Assembly: GCA_014529385.2 (NCBI GenBank)
Contig: CM043945.1
Location: forward strand, 153,329,741 to 153,389,740
Length of the DNA stretch: 60,000 nucleotides
DNA from: Adiantum capillus-veneris
Lineage: Eukaryota; Streptophyta; Polypodiopsida; Polypodiales; Pteridaceae
Direction: 5' to 3'
In this document: positions 59,267 to 60,000 of the stretch, one piece after another
Numbering within the stretch: the stretch's first letter is position 1
Layout: each line of letters begins with the position of its first letter
Notes under the pieces: generated by a model
Told to the model about the DNA's origin: nothing
The model's input: the letters and a program-made list of their open reading frames with translations, nothing else
Databases searched by the model: none
Program-made: the position numbers and the translations under genes

Positions 59267-60000
59267 TCTACCCAAGGAAGGGGGGAGTGTTTGTGGACAT
59301 CCATCATTCATTTGTTTCCCTCTCAACCTTTTTCCCTGACCTCTATATCTCCCAATCTTAGGGAATGTACATATAAAGCTTTATACTCAAAAAAAAAAAA
59401 AAAAAGAGCAAGAGCAATTAGCAAACGAGTATGCACATTAAAGTCAAAACATTGACTCAGACCTACACATGTCACATCTTGTACAGTGAAACAGAAACCT
59501 ATGCCATAAAACACCTTTGATCCTCATCACTTGAATGATGGAGGGTAGGTAAGATTAGTACGATAGGAGTGTTTCTGTTTTAGAGTTGAGTGATTAGCAA
59601 AGTTCTCTTTTCCCACTGATGTGCCTCCTAGAGGTATTGTTTGTGTTTCATAGTGTGTACAGGAGCGTGTTGCTATTGATAGGATTTGGACCTTCATGGA
59701 ACCTTTCTCTCGTTCACACTTCAAATCAAGCGCGACCATCAACACAAACAGGTGTTTCTTATCCATTAGCATTGCCCTTATCTTTTTGCATCTATGATTG
59801 TCTGCTTTGATTGTGATTGGTAGCATAATATTCAGCGCATTTGCTTAGTATCAAACATTTAATTCAATGTAATGTTTTGTCATAATCACTTGTCTAGGTT
59901 TAAAACTCAAGCAGTCCGACTAAGCTAGTTTGACCAAGCTAGGTATTAGAGATCTTCTCTTAATACCATGGGGAATGCCTTCATAATAAGCAATGGTTAC
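59267..60000 (+). other. tail of Ty3 element C, no gene seen
   Basis: A purine tract AAGGAAGGGGGGAGTG (59273-59289) follows the last open frame and could be a polypurine tract, but the 5' LTR start (TGTTAACCC) does not follow. An A-run lies at 59390-59405. No RT or integrase motif is seen to the window end. Confidence 0.5.

Larger units (their letters stand above)
52495..60000 (+). mobile_element. Ty3 element C (Tat-like), 5' part
   Basis: A 577-bp 5' LTR, a TGGCGCC-type primer site, a long leader, then gag and protease in plus orientation. No RT appears before the window ends. The DGG-type protease and the primer site fit the Tat/Athila branch. It is the youngest layer of the nest because it lies inside copia B's LTR. 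Confidence 0.88.

Overview
The window reads as nuclear DNA of a land plant with a large, repeat-rich genome. The evidence is plant-type Ty1/copia and Ty3 retrotransposons primed by initiator tRNA-Met, a chromodomain integrase, a Tat-type element with a second RNase H, an L1-type LINE, a Mutator-like (MULE) DNA transposon, GT-AG introns, and long CT and TG microsatellites. I cannot name the species. I see no intact host gene, rRNA, tRNA or CRISPR array. Nearly every coding region belongs to a mobile element and carries stops or frameshifts.

Layout. 1-2993: 3' part of a copia element (A), inserted in an L1-type LINE (2994-4531, minus). 4532-10360: gag-only retroelement array on the minus strand, with about 1.7-2 kb direct repeats. 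10361-13480: gene-poor DNA with minisatellites, a 262-bp near-perfect foldback and a ~190-bp tandem repeat. 13490-34149: one large MULE flanked by a GCAATAGGG target-site duplication inside that ~190-bp repeat. A 9.87-kb Tat-type Ty3 element (18781-28645, TSD ACACA) later inserted into the MULE's TG/CA tract. 34160-36080: flank without a convincing gene. 36080-36659 plus 47270-47417: ~157-bp tandem repeat, split by a 10.6-kb chromovirus (36660-47269, minus, TSD CTTTG) and followed by copia element B (47418 onward, minus). A third Ty3 element (52495 to the window end, plus) is inserted in the 5' LTR of copia B.

The most interesting unit is the MULE. With the Ty3 insertion removed it is about 10.8 kb and carries two divergent transcription units. 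Rightward is a transposase with a GCM/WRKY-like zinc finger, D-D-CxxH catalytic motifs and a SWIM finger, followed by a 109-aa ORF with its own TATA box and poly(A) signal. Leftward is a gene of about 11 exons whose C-terminal half looks like an N4/N6-type (beta-class order) DNA methyltransferase. Between them lies a long GC-rich foldback with six CACGTG boxes. Removing the MULE and one TSD copy rebuilds a repeat unit in register, which supports both ends belonging to one insertion. I do not know of a described MULE with a methyltransferase-like cargo, but I could not search.

Second in interest is the chromovirus. Its LTR holds a 41-codon ORF ending at a splice donor, and an acceptor just before gag is in the same phase. 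This suggests a gag whose first exon is encoded in the LTR, spliced across an intron holding the primer site and an unexplained 167-aa ORF.
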